Shown: piece after piece, positions 16,283 through 27,078 of the stretch
Numbering within the stretch: the stretch's first letter is position 1
Layout of the letters: every line of letters starts with the position of its first letter
The notes under the pieces: model-generated
Told to the model about the DNA's origin: nothing
The model's database searches: none
The model's input: only the letters and a program-made list of their open reading frames with translations
NCBI RefSeq assembly: GCF_014206975.1
Contig: NZ_JACHOU010000003.1
Span: 124,001-188,000, forward strand
Length of the DNA: 64,000 nt
Direction: 5' to 3'
From: Aminobacter aganoensis
GTDB taxonomy: Bacteria; Pseudomonadota; Alphaproteobacteria; Rhizobiales; Rhizobiaceae
Made by a program: the position numbers and the translations under genes

Positions 16283-18232
16283 TCAGCCCGCCTTGTTAAC
16301 CCGCATGTACCAGTCGACAAGCCGCCGGACCTGGCGCTGCGTGTAGCCGCGCTCGGTCATGCGCTCGACGAATTCGGCATGCTGTTTCTCGGTCGTGCTG
16401 TCGCGCTTGGCGCCGAAGCTGATGACCGGCAGCAGGTCCTCGACCTGGCCGAACATGCGCTTCTCGATGACCTCGCGCAGCTTCTCGTAGCTCGTCCACG
16501 ACGGGTTGCGCCCGTTGTTCTTGGCGCGTGCCCTGAGCGTGAACTTCACCACCTCGTTGCGGAAGTCCTTCGGGTTGGCGATGCCGGCAGGCTTCTCGAT
16601 CTGCGACAGCTCGGAATCGAGGATGCCGCGGTTGAGGATCTGGCCCGTGTCGGGGTCCTTGTAGTCCTGGTCCTCGATCCACGCGTCGGCATAGGCGATG
16701 TAGCGGTCGAACAGGTTCTGGCCGTATTCGCTGTAGCTTTCGAGATAGGCCTTTTGGATCTCGTGGCCGATGAACTCGGCATAGCGCGTGGCGATCTCCG
16801 ACTTGATGAAATCGAGATAGGACTGCTCGATCTCGTTGGGAAACTGCTCGCGCTTGATCGCCTGTTCGAGCACATACATCAGGTGCACCGGGTCGGCGGC
16901 GATTTCCTTGGTGTCGTAGTTGAACGTCTCCGACAGCACTTTGAAGGCAAAGCGCGTGCTGACGCCCGTCATGCCCTCGTCGACGCCGGCGGCATCGCGA
17001 TACTCCTGCATCGACTTGGCCTTGGGATCGACGTCCTTCAGGTTCTCGCCGTCATAGACACGCATCTTGGTGTAGAGCGGCGAGTTCTCGTGTTCGGTCA
17101 GCCGGGTCGAGACGGTGAAGCGGCTGAGGATGTCGAGCACCTCGGGCGCGCAGGGATTGCTCACCAGTTCGCTCTCGCGCAGCAGCTTCTCGTAGATCTG
17201 CCGCTCTTCGGTGACGCGCAGGCAATAGGGCACCTTGACCACCAGGATGCGGTCGAGGAAGGCTTCGTTGTTCCTGTTGCTCTTGAACTGCAGCCATTCG
17301 GATTCGTTGGAATGCGCCAGCACGATGCCCTGGAAGGGGAAGGCGCCGAAGCTTTCGGTGCCGTTGTAGTTGCCTTCCTGGGTCGCGGTCAGCAGCGGAT
17401 GCAGCACCTTGATCGGCGCCTTGAACATCTCGACGAACTCCAGCAGTCCCTGGGTCGTGCGGTTCAGGCCGCCGCTGTAGGAATAGGCGTCGGGGTCGGC
17501 CTGGCTGAAATTCTCGAGCTTGCGGATGTCGACCTTGCCGACAAGCGCCGACACGTCCTGGTTGTTCTCGTCGCCGGGCTCGGTCTTGGCGATGCAGATC
17601 TGGCGCAGCCGCGACGGCGTCAGCTTGACCACGCTGAATTTGGAAACGTCGCCGCCGATTTCTTCGAGGCGCTTGGCCGCCCAGGGCGAAATCAGGCCGG
17701 TCAGCCGGCGCCGGGCGATGCCGTACTTGTCTTCGAGCAGATCGGCCATGCGCTCAGGATGGAACAGGCCGAGGGGTGATTCGAAGATCGGGCTGATCTG
17801 GCCGTTGATCTTGAGCGTGTAGATCGGCCGCTCTTCCATCAGCTTCTTCAGCCGCTCGGCCAGCGACGACTTGCCGCCGCCGACGGGCCCGAGCAGGTAC
17901 AGGATCTGCTTGCGTTCCTCGAGCCCTTGCGCGGCATAGCGGAAGTAGCCGACGATCCGCTCGATCGTGTCTTCCATGCCGTAGAACTCGGCAAATGCCG
18001 GATAAATCTTGATTGTTCGGTTTGCGAAGATGCGCCCCATCCGGGGGTCCGCGCTTGTGTCGATCAGCGTGGGGGCGCCGATGGCGTCCACCATTCGCTC
18101 CGCGGCCGTGGCATACATTGCCGGCTGGTCGCGGCAGGCGAGCAGATACTGCTGGAGGCTCATCTCCTCGGTCGTCTGACTGCTGTAGATTTCCGAGAAG
18201 AGATTGAAGACGTCGGTTTCACGTGTTTGCAT
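16283..18232 (-). CDS. prkA: PrkA-family serine protein kinase / AAA ATPase (YeaG-like)
   Basis: The 649-residue protein has an N-terminal AAA-type domain with Walker A LGPVGGGKSS (about residues 99-108). The C-terminal part is distantly similar to protein kinases. It matches the usual PrkA length when started at the ATG at 18232, which follows GAGGG; a longer start at 18274 is not supported. PrkA/YeaG takes part in nitrogen starvation and stress responses in enterobacteria and is reported to have kinase or protease activity. It leads the three-gene operon with the DUF444 and SpoVR genes. Confidence 0.93.
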   Translation of the reverse strand: MQTRETDVFNLFSEIYSSQTTEEMSLQQYLLACRDQPAMYATAAERMVDAIGAPTLIDTSADPRMGRIFANRTIKIYPAFAEFYGMEDTIERIVGYFRYAAQGLEERKQILYLLGPVGGGKSSLAERLKKLMEERPIYTLKINGQISPIFESPLGLFHPERMADLLEDKYGIARRRLTGLISPWAAKRLEEIGGDVSKFSVVKLTPSRLRQICIAKTEPGDENNQDVSALVGKVDIRKLENFSQADPDAYSYSGGLNRTTQGLLEFVEMFKAPIKVLHPLLTATQEGNYNGTESFGAFPFQGIVLAHSNESEWLQFKSNRNNEAFLDRILVVKVPYCLRVTEERQIYEKLLRESELVSNPCAPEVLDILSRFTVSTRLTEHENSPLYTKMRVYDGENLKDVDPKAKSMQEYRDAAGVDEGMTGVSTRFAFKVLSETFNYDTKEIAADPVHLMYVLEQAIKREQFPNEIEQSYLDFIKSEIATRYAEFIGHEIQKAYLESYSEYGQNLFDRYIAYADAWIEDQDYKDPDTGQILNRGILDSELSQIEKPAGIANPKDFRNEVVKFTLRARAKNNGRNPSWTSYEKLREVIEKRMFGQVEDLLPVISFGAKRDSTTEKQHAEFVERMTERGYTQRQVRRLVDWYMRVNKAG

Positions 18233-18636
18233 GGCACCCTCACAATGCCGAAGTCGGTGGGAGTGTAACACCACTTCGACCTTTTGCCTTCATCTCAACT
18301 TTCGTGAACAGCCAAAGTTCCCCACAGAATGTCGTGATCGAAGATTTAGTTTGCATGCATGGAATTGTGGCGGCGCATTCGCACTGGCGAACGGCGCGAG
18401 CGCACTGTCCATGGCGGTTTTCTGCCTGCGCTGAAGTTCAACTACGGGCTGTTTCCACGAGAGGCTGACCGCTCGAATGGATCGCGGCCAGTCGCCGGGT
18501 TTTTCGGCAGGCCGCCAGGCTCCATGTCGAAATCGCGGCCGCGACACAAGGTGACACTCGACGCTGCGACCTTCGCCCGGCTATGAACGACGACCGCATG
18601 GAGGCGGACAGTTTTTGCAGGGAAGGGATGGCTGTC
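18233..18636. other. Divergent intergenic region between prkA and the OsmC-like gene
   Basis: These 404 bases should contain the promoters of the minus-strand prkA operon and the plus-strand OsmC-family gene. About 30 bases upstream of prkA, CGAAGT and ACTTCG form an imperfect hairpin with inner GGTG/CACC pairing. No sigma-54 type GG-N10-GC pair at convincing spacing was found by eye, and no coding frame looks real. Confidence 0.35.
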
Positions 18637-19074
18637 ATGAAGGCACGCATCAAATGGGTTGAGGATCGCACCTTCGTTGGCCAGTCCGGCAGCGGGCACA
18701 AGATCGTGCTCGGCACTTCCAAGGAGCCGGGCGGCCAGACCCCGGGGCCGAGCCCGATGGAGCTGATGCTGATCGGCGCCGGCGGCTGCTCGGCCTACGA
18801 CGTCGTCCACATCCTGGAGAAGGGCCGCGAGGCGATCGAGGACTGCACCGTCGAGCTCGATGCCGACCGCGCCGAGACCGATCCCAAGGTGTTCACCCGC
18901 ATTCACATGCATTTCGTGGTCAAGGGCCGCGGCCTGGCGCCCGCCAAGGTCGAGCGCGCCGTCAACCTGTCGATCGAGAAGTACTGCTCGGCCTCGGCCA
19001 TGCTCGCCAAGTCGGCGGTCATCACCCACGACTTCGAAGTCGTCGACACCGCCGCGCCTGCCAGCGCCGGCTGA
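18637..19074 (+). CDS. OsmC-family peroxiredoxin-like protein (YhfA-like)
   Basis: The 145-residue cytoplasmic protein has the two conserved cysteines of the OsmC fold, Cys51 in GAGGCSAYD and Cys117 in EKYCSASAML. It also has the PGPSPMELML segment before the first Cys. OsmC proteins reduce organic hydroperoxides as dimers; YhfA-type members are less well characterised. ATG 18637 is chosen because GGAAGGG lies nine bases upstream and the product then starts MKARIKW like its relatives. It may be stress-induced together with the divergent prkA operon. Confidence 0.85.
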   Translation: MKARIKWVEDRTFVGQSGSGHKIVLGTSKEPGGQTPGPSPMELMLIGAGGCSAYDVVHILEKGREAIEDCTVELDADRAETDPKVFTRIHMHFVVKGRGLAPAKVERAVNLSIEKYCSASAMLAKSAVITHDFEVVDTAAPASAG

Positions 19075-19083
19075 CCCCGCTCC

Positions 19084-19117
19084 GACAAGGCACGGCCTCC
19101 ATCTGTCTTGCCTTGTC
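19084..19117. terminator. Possible terminator hairpin after the OsmC-like gene
   Basis: GACAAGGC and GCCTTGTC form a perfect eight-base stem with an 18-base loop, nine bases after the stop. No strong T-run follows, so Rho-independent action is uncertain. Confidence 0.35.
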
Positions 19118-19132
19118 CAATTGGTGCCGAGT

Positions 19133-19163
19133 AAATGCGCGATTGCCGGGCAATTGCGCATTT
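19133..19163. promoter_or_regulatory. 31-bp near-perfect palindrome upstream of the SorC regulator
   Basis: The 31 bases read as an inverted repeat, AAATGCGC-G-ATTGCC around a central G, with 14 of 15 pairs matching. It lies 47 bases before the start of the SorC-family regulator gene, a position suited to autoregulation. It is too symmetrical to be chance and has no T-run, so an operator is more likely than a terminator. Confidence 0.6.
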
Positions 19164-19209
19164 CCGAAAACCCTGCGAAACTGCCTCGGCAGATGATGAG
19201 GCACGACGC

Positions 19210-20160
19210 ATGAGCTCCCGGAGCGAAAACCCAAGGCTCGACGAGGCCGCCCGCGCCGGCTGGCTCTATTATGTCGCCGGCAACACCCAGGACCAGATCG
19301 CCACCAAGCTCGGCGTCTCGCGCCAGACCGCGCAGCGCCTGGTGTCGCTTGCCATGTCGGAGGGCCTGATCAAGGTCCGGGTCGACCACCCGATCGCCAA
19401 CTGCCTCGATCTTGCGGCCAGGCTCCGCTCGCGCTTTGCGCTCGACCTCGTCGAGGTCACGCCGAGCGATCCGGATTCGTCGTCGACGACGATCGGCATT
19501 GCCCAGGCCGCGGCCGCCGAGATCGAGAAATGGCTGCGCTCGCCCGAGCCGATCGTCATGGCCATCGGCACCGGCCGCACGCTCAAGGCGGCGATCGAGC
19601 AGTTGCCGCCGATGGAGTGCCCGCAGCACAAGGTGGTGTCCTTGACAGGCAACATCTCGCCGGACGGTTCGGCCGCCTTCTACAACGTCATCTTCACCAT
19701 GGCCGACACCATCAAGGCACGTAGCTTTCCCATGCCTTTGCCGGCGATTGCCTCCTCGCCGGACGAGCGCCGCATGCTGCATGGCCAGCCCCTGATCCAG
19801 CCGACCTTGGCGCTTGCCGCCCAGGCCGACGTCACCTTCGTCGGCGTCGGCGACATGGGCCCCCAGGCGCCGCTCTACGAGGACGGCTTCATCACCGAAA
19901 CCGAACTCAAGGCGCTGCAGAAGGCGGGGGCCGTCGGCGAGATCGTCGGCTGGGCCTTCGACCGCGACGGCAAGCTGATCGACGGCATCACCAACGACCG
20001 TGTTGCTTCCGCGCCGCTGCCGTCTCGTGAACGCTCGCTGGTCGTTGCGCTCGCCATGGGCGAGCGCAAGCTGCCCGGCATCCTTGCCGCCGTCACCAGG
20101 CGTCTCGTCAACGGCCTGATCACCGACGAACGCACCGCGGCAGCCCTGCTGGCCGCCTGA
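19210..20160 (+). CDS. SorC/DeoR-family sugar-binding transcriptional regulator
   Basis: The 316-residue protein has an N-terminal helix-turn-helix (about residues 26-48, NTQDQIATKLGVSRQTAQRL) and a C-terminal SorC-type sugar-phosphate-binding domain (about 60-312). These regulators control polyol and sugar operons in response to a phosphorylated or free sugar ligand. ATG 19210 is the family-typical start; an upstream extension to 19135 would run through the palindrome. The gene precedes and is co-oriented with the polyol transporter operon it probably controls. A terminator was not seen in between, but the next operon has its own strong promoter. Confidence 0.88.
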   Translation: MSSRSENPRLDEAARAGWLYYVAGNTQDQIATKLGVSRQTAQRLVSLAMSEGLIKVRVDHPIANCLDLAARLRSRFALDLVEVTPSDPDSSSTTIGIAQAAAAEIEKWLRSPEPIVMAIGTGRTLKAAIEQLPPMECPQHKVVSLTGNISPDGSAAFYNVIFTMADTIKARSFPMPLPAIASSPDERRMLHGQPLIQPTLALAAQADVTFVGVGDMGPQAPLYEDGFITETELKALQKAGAVGEIVGWAFDRDGKLIDGITNDRVASAPLPSRERSLVVALAMGERKLPGILAAVTRRLVNGLITDERTAAALLAA

Positions 20161-20284
20161 ACCAGGCTCCCGAACCCGCGCCTTCCGACGCACGGGCGTG
20201 CCGTGCGGCCGCGCGCAATTCCCGGCTTTGCTTGCTCCATCTGCCGTCCTTCCGGCGGCGGCGTTGCCATGTCCAGATTCCTGC

Positions 20285-20330
20285 TTGACATAAATCACAG
20301 CAGATGAATAATTGCCCACAGCCAAGGCAA
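20285..20330 (+). promoter_or_regulatory. Promoter and candidate operator of the polyol operon
   Basis: TTGACA at 20285-20290 and ATAATT at 20308-20313 are spaced by 17 bases, close to a sigma-70-type promoter. Over the expected start point, TTGCC and GGCAA (20312-20330) form an inverted repeat that shares the AATTGCC core with the palindrome upstream of the SorC gene. Regulation by that SorC protein is therefore likely. The binding-protein gene starts at 20361. Confidence 0.65.
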
Positions 20331-20360
20331 ATGCTCACTTTGGCTTTTGGGAGGAATTCG

Positions 20361-21671
<1,311 letters not shown>

Positions 21672-21689
21672 GCAGATCCTCCCTGCCTG

Positions 21690-21723
21690 GCCGTCCGGTC
21701 TCCCAGTCCGGACGGCCTCTTTC
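21690..21723 (+). terminator. Intra-operon hairpin (attenuator-like) after smoE
   Basis: GGCCGTCCGG and CCGGACGGCC form a perfect ten-base stem with a nine-base loop, followed by TCTTT. It starts 18 bases after the binding-protein stop and precedes the first permease gene. It is probably a partial terminator or mRNA stabiliser that favours binding-protein synthesis. Confidence 0.7.
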
Positions 21724-21762
21724 CAGACCTGACCTCATCTGCTCGAACGCAGGGTGAACGCC

Positions 21763-22635
21763 ATGGCTACACGACAGACCAGCACGCTGGCGCGCTTCAT
21801 GATGGCGCCTTCGGTGATCCTGCTCTTCATCTGGATGATCGTGCCGCTGGCGATGACCCTGTGGTTCTCGTTCCAGAACTACAATCTGCTCAATCCGGCC
21901 AATGTCAGCTTCGCCGGCCTGTTCAACTACAAGTTCTTCTACACCGACCCGGCCTTCTTCCAGTCGATCTGGAACACGCTGGTGCTGGTCGTCGGCGTGC
22001 TGTTGATCACCGTCATCGGCGGCATCGCGCTGGCGCTGCTGCTCGACCAGCCGATGTTCGGCCAGGGCATCGTGCGCATCCTGGTGATCTCGCCCTTCTT
22101 CGTCATGCCCCCGGTGGCGGCACTGGTGTGGAAGAACATGATCATGCATCCGGGCTACGGCGTCTTCGCCGACTTCGCCAAGTTCTTCGGCGCCCAGCCG
22201 GTCGACTGGTTCGCGCAGTTTCCGCTGTTTTCGATCATCATCATCGTCGCCTGGCAGTGGCTGCCTTTCGCGACGCTGATCCTTCTCACCGCACTGCAGT
22301 CGCTCGACGGCGAGCAGAAGGAAGCCGCCGAGATGGATGGTGCGGGCATTGTCAGCCGCTTCATCTACCTGACGATCCCGCACATCTCGCGCGCCGTCAC
22401 CGTGGTCATCCTGATCCAGACCATCTTCCTGCTCGGCGTCTATGCGGAGATCCTCGTCACCACCAATGGCGGCCCGGGCTACGCCTCCACCAACCTGCCG
22501 TTCCTGATCTACCGCACGGCCCTGCTCGGCTACGACGTCGGCGGCGCATCGGCCGGCGGCATCATCGCGGTCATCCTTGCCAACATCGTCGCCTTCTTCC
22601 TGATGCGCGCAGTCGGCAAGAACCTGGACAAGTGA
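21763..22635 (+). CDS. smoF: Polyol ABC transporter permease 1 (MalF-like)
   Basis: The 290-residue inner-membrane protein has six hydrophobic segments and a MalF-type EAA loop (KEAAEMDGAGIVSRFIYLTIP). It pairs with the second permease to form the polyol channel. The ATG at 21763 is preferred, with AGGGTGA upstream; the GTG at 21754 lies inside that ribosome site. It follows the hairpin after smoE and is ten bases before smoG. Confidence 0.9.
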   Translation: MATRQTSTLARFMMAPSVILLFIWMIVPLAMTLWFSFQNYNLLNPANVSFAGLFNYKFFYTDPAFFQSIWNTLVLVVGVLLITVIGGIALALLLDQPMFGQGIVRILVISPFFVMPPVAALVWKNMIMHPGYGVFADFAKFFGAQPVDWFAQFPLFSIIIIVAWQWLPFATLILLTALQSLDGEQKEAAEMDGAGIVSRFIYLTIPHISRAVTVVILIQTIFLLGVYAEILVTTNGGPGYASTNLPFLIYRTALLGYDVGGASAGGIIAVILANIVAFFLMRAVGKNLDK

Positions 22636-22645
22636 GGAGCAACCG

Positions 22646-23470
22646 ATGGCACGCGCAGTTTCGACACGCCGCAAGATCGGCTTCACCGTTGCAGCCTGGG
22701 TGGTTGCATTGCTGATCTTCTTTCCGATCCTCTACACCATCATCACCAGCTTCAAGTCGGAGACCGAGGCGATCGCCGGCTTCAGCCTGGTGCCGTCGGG
22801 CACGCTGGAGAGCTATGCCGAGGTCCAGGCCCAGAGCAACTATTTCAAGTTCTTCCTGAACTCGGTGATCATCGCCGTGGGCTCGACCATCCTCGCGCTG
22901 GTCGTTGCCGTGCCTGCCGCCTGGTCGATGGCCTTCTCGCCGACCAAGCGCACCAAGGACATCCTGATGTGGATGCTCTCCACCAAGATGATGCCCGCGG
23001 TCGCCGTGCTGGTGCCGATCTACCTGATCTTCCGCGACACCTACCTGCTCGACACCCGCATCGGCCTGACCGTCATGCTGATGCTGATCAACCTGCCGAT
23101 CGTGGTGTGGATGCTCTACACCTACTTCCGCGAGATCCCCGGCGAGATCCTGGAAGCCGCGCGCATGGACGGCGCCACGCTGTGGGGCGAGATCGTCTAC
23201 GTGCTGACGCCGATGGCGGTGCCCGGCATCGCATCCACCATGCTGCTCAACATCATCCTGGCGTGGAACGAGGCCTTCTGGACCATCCGCCTGACCACCA
23301 CCAACGCAGCCCCGCTGACCGCCTTCATCGCCTCTTTCTCCAGTCCGCAGGGGCTGTTCTGGGCAAAGCTGTCGGCGGCCTCGACGCTCGCCATCGCACC
23401 GATCCTGATCATGGGCTGGTTCTCCCAGCGCCAGCTCGTCCGCGGCCTGACTTTCGGCGCCGTGAAATAG
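22646..23470 (+). CDS. smoG: Polyol ABC transporter permease 2 (MalG-like)
   Basis: The 274-residue permease has six hydrophobic segments and the MalG-type loop (GEILEAARMDGATLWGEIVY). GAGGAGCAACCG precedes the ATG. With smoF it forms the membrane channel of the sorbitol/mannitol importer. It is followed after 18 bases by the ATPase gene. Confidence 0.9.
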   Translation: MARAVSTRRKIGFTVAAWVVALLIFFPILYTIITSFKSETEAIAGFSLVPSGTLESYAEVQAQSNYFKFFLNSVIIAVGSTILALVVAVPAAWSMAFSPTKRTKDILMWMLSTKMMPAVAVLVPIYLIFRDTYLLDTRIGLTVMLMLINLPIVVWMLYTYFREIPGEILEAARMDGATLWGEIVYVLTPMAVPGIASTMLLNIILAWNEAFWTIRLTTTNAAPLTAFIASFSSPQGLFWAKLSAASTLAIAPILIMGWFSQRQLVRGLTFGAVK

Positions 23471-23488
23471 TCCCCGCGGGAGGAAACC

Positions 23489-24483
<995 letters not shown>

Positions 24484-24487
<4 letters not shown>

Positions 24488-25260
24488 ACAACAGGCTCCA
24501 GGGAAAGTCGGCGCTGATCACGGGGGCCGCGCGCGGCATCGGCCGGGCTTTCGCCGAGGCCTATGTCGGTGAGGGCGCCGTCGTCGCCATCGGCGACATC
24601 AACCTCGAAGCGGCTGAAAAGACCGCCGCCGAGATCGGCCCGTCCGCCTATGCCGTCAAGCTCGACGTCACCGATCAGGCCTCGATCGAGGCGGCGGTCA
24701 AGGCCGTCGAGGCCCGGGCAGGCGGCCTCGACATCCTGGTCAACAACGCCGCGCTGTTCGATCTCGCCCCGATCGTCGAGATCGGCAAGGCAAGCTTCGA
24801 CAGGCTGTTTGCGGTCAATGTCGCCGGCACCCTGTTCACCTTGCAGGCCGCCGCCCGCTCGATGATCGCGCGGGGGCAGGGCGGCAGGATCATCAACATG
24901 GCAAGCCAGGCCGGCCGTCGCGGCGAGGCGCTCGTCGCCGTCTACTGCGCCACCAAGGCCGCCGTCATCAGCCTGACCCAGTCGGCCGGCCTCGACCTGA
25001 TCAGGCATGGCATCAACGTCAACGCCATCGCTCCCGGCGTGGTCGAGGGCGAGCACTGGGAACACGTCGACGAGCTGTTCGCCCGGTACGAAAACCGGCC
25101 GCGCGGCGAGAAGAAGCGCCTCGTCGGTGAAGCTGTCCCCTTCGGTCGCATGGGCACGGCGCAAGACCTCGTCGGCATGGCGATCTTCCTCGCCGGGCCG
25201 GAGAGCCGATACGTCGTCGCCCAGACCTACAACGTCGATGGCGGCAACTGGATGAGTTGA
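24484..25260 (+). CDS. smoS: Sorbitol dehydrogenase, short-chain dehydrogenase family
   Basis: The 258-residue enzyme has the NAD-binding motif TGAARGIG, the NNA structural motif and a YxxxK catalytic pair (YCATK, Tyr near residue 158). It closely resembles SmoS/PolS, which oxidise D-glucitol to D-fructose with NAD and also accept galactitol. The GTG at 24484 overlaps the end of smoK, which sets the start. It acts in the cytoplasm on the polyol imported by SmoEFGK. A long inverted repeat separates it from mtlK. Confidence 0.88.
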
Positions 25261-25267
25261 AGTTTCC

Positions 25268-25398
25268 TCTCCCCTTGCGGGAGAAGGTGGCCGAGCGGAG
25301 CGAGGCCGGATGAGGGGTGTTCCACGATGGCGCTCCGTCCAGCACCCCTCATCCGTCTCGGCGCTGCGCGCCGATCCACCTTCTCCCGCAAGGGGAGA
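25268..25398. repeat. Long inverted-repeat element between smoS and mtlK
   Basis: Outer arms of 23 bases (25268-25290 and 25376-25398) are perfectly complementary. Inside, GGATGAGGGGTG and CACCCCTCATCC form a second pair. It is related in style to the elements at 10502, 44685 and 46022. Because it lies inside an operon, it would form a strong hairpin in the mRNA. Confidence 0.75.
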
Positions 25399-25443
25399 AG
25401 GTGTCGCGAATGCCCGCGCCCAGGAAAGGAAAGCGTCGAACCC

Positions 25444-26922
25444 ATGACCGTGAAGCTCTCCCTCGCCACGCTGCCGGATTTGCCCGCCAATGTCGCGCGC
25501 CCGGATTACGACCGCGCCTCGCTCCGGGCAGGCATCGTCCATTTCGGCGTCGGCAATTTCCACCGTTCGCACCAAGCGGTCTATCTCGACGAACTGCTCA
25601 ATTCCGGCCAGGGCCATGACTGGGCCATCGTCGGCGCGGGTGTCTTCGACGGCGAAAAGGCCGGCCGCGCCAGGCTGGCCGAGCAGGATTGGCTCACCAC
25701 CGTGGTCGAGCAGGACAGCGGCCACATGAGCGCCCGCGTCACGGCGGCGATGGTCGATTTCCTGATGCCCGGCGATGCCGCCGCCATCATCGAGCGCCTT
25801 GCCGATCCGGCGATACGCATCGTCTCGTTGACCATTACAGAGGGCGGCTATTTCATCGATCCGGCGTCGGGCCTGTTCAACCCGACCCATCCCGACATCG
25901 TCGCCGATGCCCGCAACATCGCCGCGCCGAAGACGGTGTTCGGCATCATCCTCGCCGGCCTCCGCCGTCGGCGCCAGGACGGCATCGTGCCCTTCACCGT
26001 CATGTCTTGCGACAACATCCCCCACAATGGCCGGGTTACTGCCGATGCGGTGATCGGCCTGGCAAGACTCGTTGATGAGAGCTTCGCCGACTGGGTCCGG
26101 GACACCGTCGCTTTCCCGAATTCCATGGTTGACCGCATCACCCCTGCCACCACAGACCGAGAGCGCGGCATTCTCGCCAGCGATTTCGGCGTCGACGACA
26201 ACTGGCCGGTGTTCTGCGAACCGTTCAAGCAATGGGTGATGGAGGACCGGTTCACCGATGGCCGGCCGGCGTTGGAAAAGGTCGGCGTCCAGTTCGTCCA
26301 TGACGTCGCTCCATTCGAGCTGATGAAGATCCGCATCCTCAATGGCGGCCACGCCACCATCGCCTATCCGGCCGGACTGATGGACATCCACTTCGTCCAC
26401 GAGGCCATGGAGAACCCGCTGGTGCGTGCCTTCCTGGCCAAGCTCGAGCGCGAGGAGATCATGCCCACGGTGCCGCCGGTGCCGGGCGTCGTGCTCGAGG
26501 AATATTGCCAACTCATCGAGCGCCGCTTCTCCAACCCGAAGATCGGCGACACGGTGCGCCGGCTTTGTCTCGACGGCTCCAACCGCCAGCCCAAGTTCAT
26601 CATTCCGACCATCGCCGACCGGCTCGAGGCGGGCGGCGGCATAACCGGCCTCGCGCTCGAATCGGCGCTCTGGTGCCGCTACTGTTTCGGCACCACCGAC
26701 TCAGGCGCCGTCATCGAGCCCAACGACCCCAACTGGACCCGCCTGCAGGCGACGGCCAGGGCGGCCAGGGAAGCGCCCGGTGCCTGGCTCGCCATGGAAG
26801 ACATCTATGGCGAGGTCGGCAAATCGGCGCCCTTCGCCGCGGCCTTTGCCCATGGCCTGGACGCGCTATGGGCGCTGGGCACCGGGGAAACCCTGACGCG
26901 TTACCTCGGCGACAGCCTCTGA
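25444..26922 (+). CDS. mtlK: Mannitol 2-dehydrogenase (long-chain polyol dehydrogenase)
   Basis: The 492-residue enzyme oxidises D-mannitol to D-fructose with NAD; arabinitol and sorbitol are common side substrates. Family signatures are HFGVGNFHRSHQAVYLDEL near the N-terminus, LTITEGGY, CDNIPHNG and the catalytic MKIRILNGGHA segment. The length is normal for the family. The start is set at ATG 25444, after GGAAAGGAAAG; the frame upstream runs into the inverted repeat. Together with SmoS it sends imported polyols to fructose. No fructokinase gene follows directly. Confidence 0.92.
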   Translation: MTVKLSLATLPDLPANVARPDYDRASLRAGIVHFGVGNFHRSHQAVYLDELLNSGQGHDWAIVGAGVFDGEKAGRARLAEQDWLTTVVEQDSGHMSARVTAAMVDFLMPGDAAAIIERLADPAIRIVSLTITEGGYFIDPASGLFNPTHPDIVADARNIAAPKTVFGIILAGLRRRRQDGIVPFTVMSCDNIPHNGRVTADAVIGLARLVDESFADWVRDTVAFPNSMVDRITPATTDRERGILASDFGVDDNWPVFCEPFKQWVMEDRFTDGRPALEKVGVQFVHDVAPFELMKIRILNGGHATIAYPAGLMDIHFVHEAMENPLVRAFLAKLEREEIMPTVPPVPGVVLEEYCQLIERRFSNPKIGDTVRRLCLDGSNRQPKFIIPTIADRLEAGGGITGLALESALWCRYCFGTTDSGAVIEPNDPNWTRLQATARAAREAPGAWLAMEDIYGEVGKSAPFAAAFAHGLDALWALGTGETLTRYLGDSL

Positions 26923-26953
26923 GGCCGGGTCGCCGCTGCCCGCTGGCATTGGC

Positions 26954-26987
26954 CATGGCGCGCATATAGACTGCGCGTCATGGTTTT
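26954..26987 (+). terminator. Candidate terminator at the end of the polyol operon
   Basis: CATGGCGCGCA and TGCGCGTCATG form an 11-base stem with one mismatch and a seven-base loop, followed by GTTTTG. It begins 31 bases after the mtlK stop. Confidence 0.5.
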
Positions 26988-27078
26988 GATCGCGGCATTT
27001 TCAGACCTGTCGGACTTGCGGCAAACGCTGCCGGTGGTGCGCCTGTGCGCTGGTCGCAGCCGGACATTGTCGTCCTGA
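26980..27078 (+). CDS. Possible 32-codon leader ORF ahead of the pentulose kinase
   Basis: An ATG at 26980 opens a 32-codon frame whose TGA overlaps the kinase ATG as TGATG. No ribosome site precedes it and the product matches nothing I know. It could couple translation into the kinase gene, which itself lacks a Shine-Dalgarno, or be chance. It overlaps the hairpin at 26954-26987. Confidence 0.25.
   Translation: MVLIAAFSDLSDLRQTLPVVRLCAGRSRTLSS

Noticed and set aside
18442-20325. 627-codon minus-strand ORF opposite the OsmC-like and SorC genes
   Set aside because: It lies antisense to two well-supported genes; composition is typical of a GC-rich shadow frame and there is no recognisable family.
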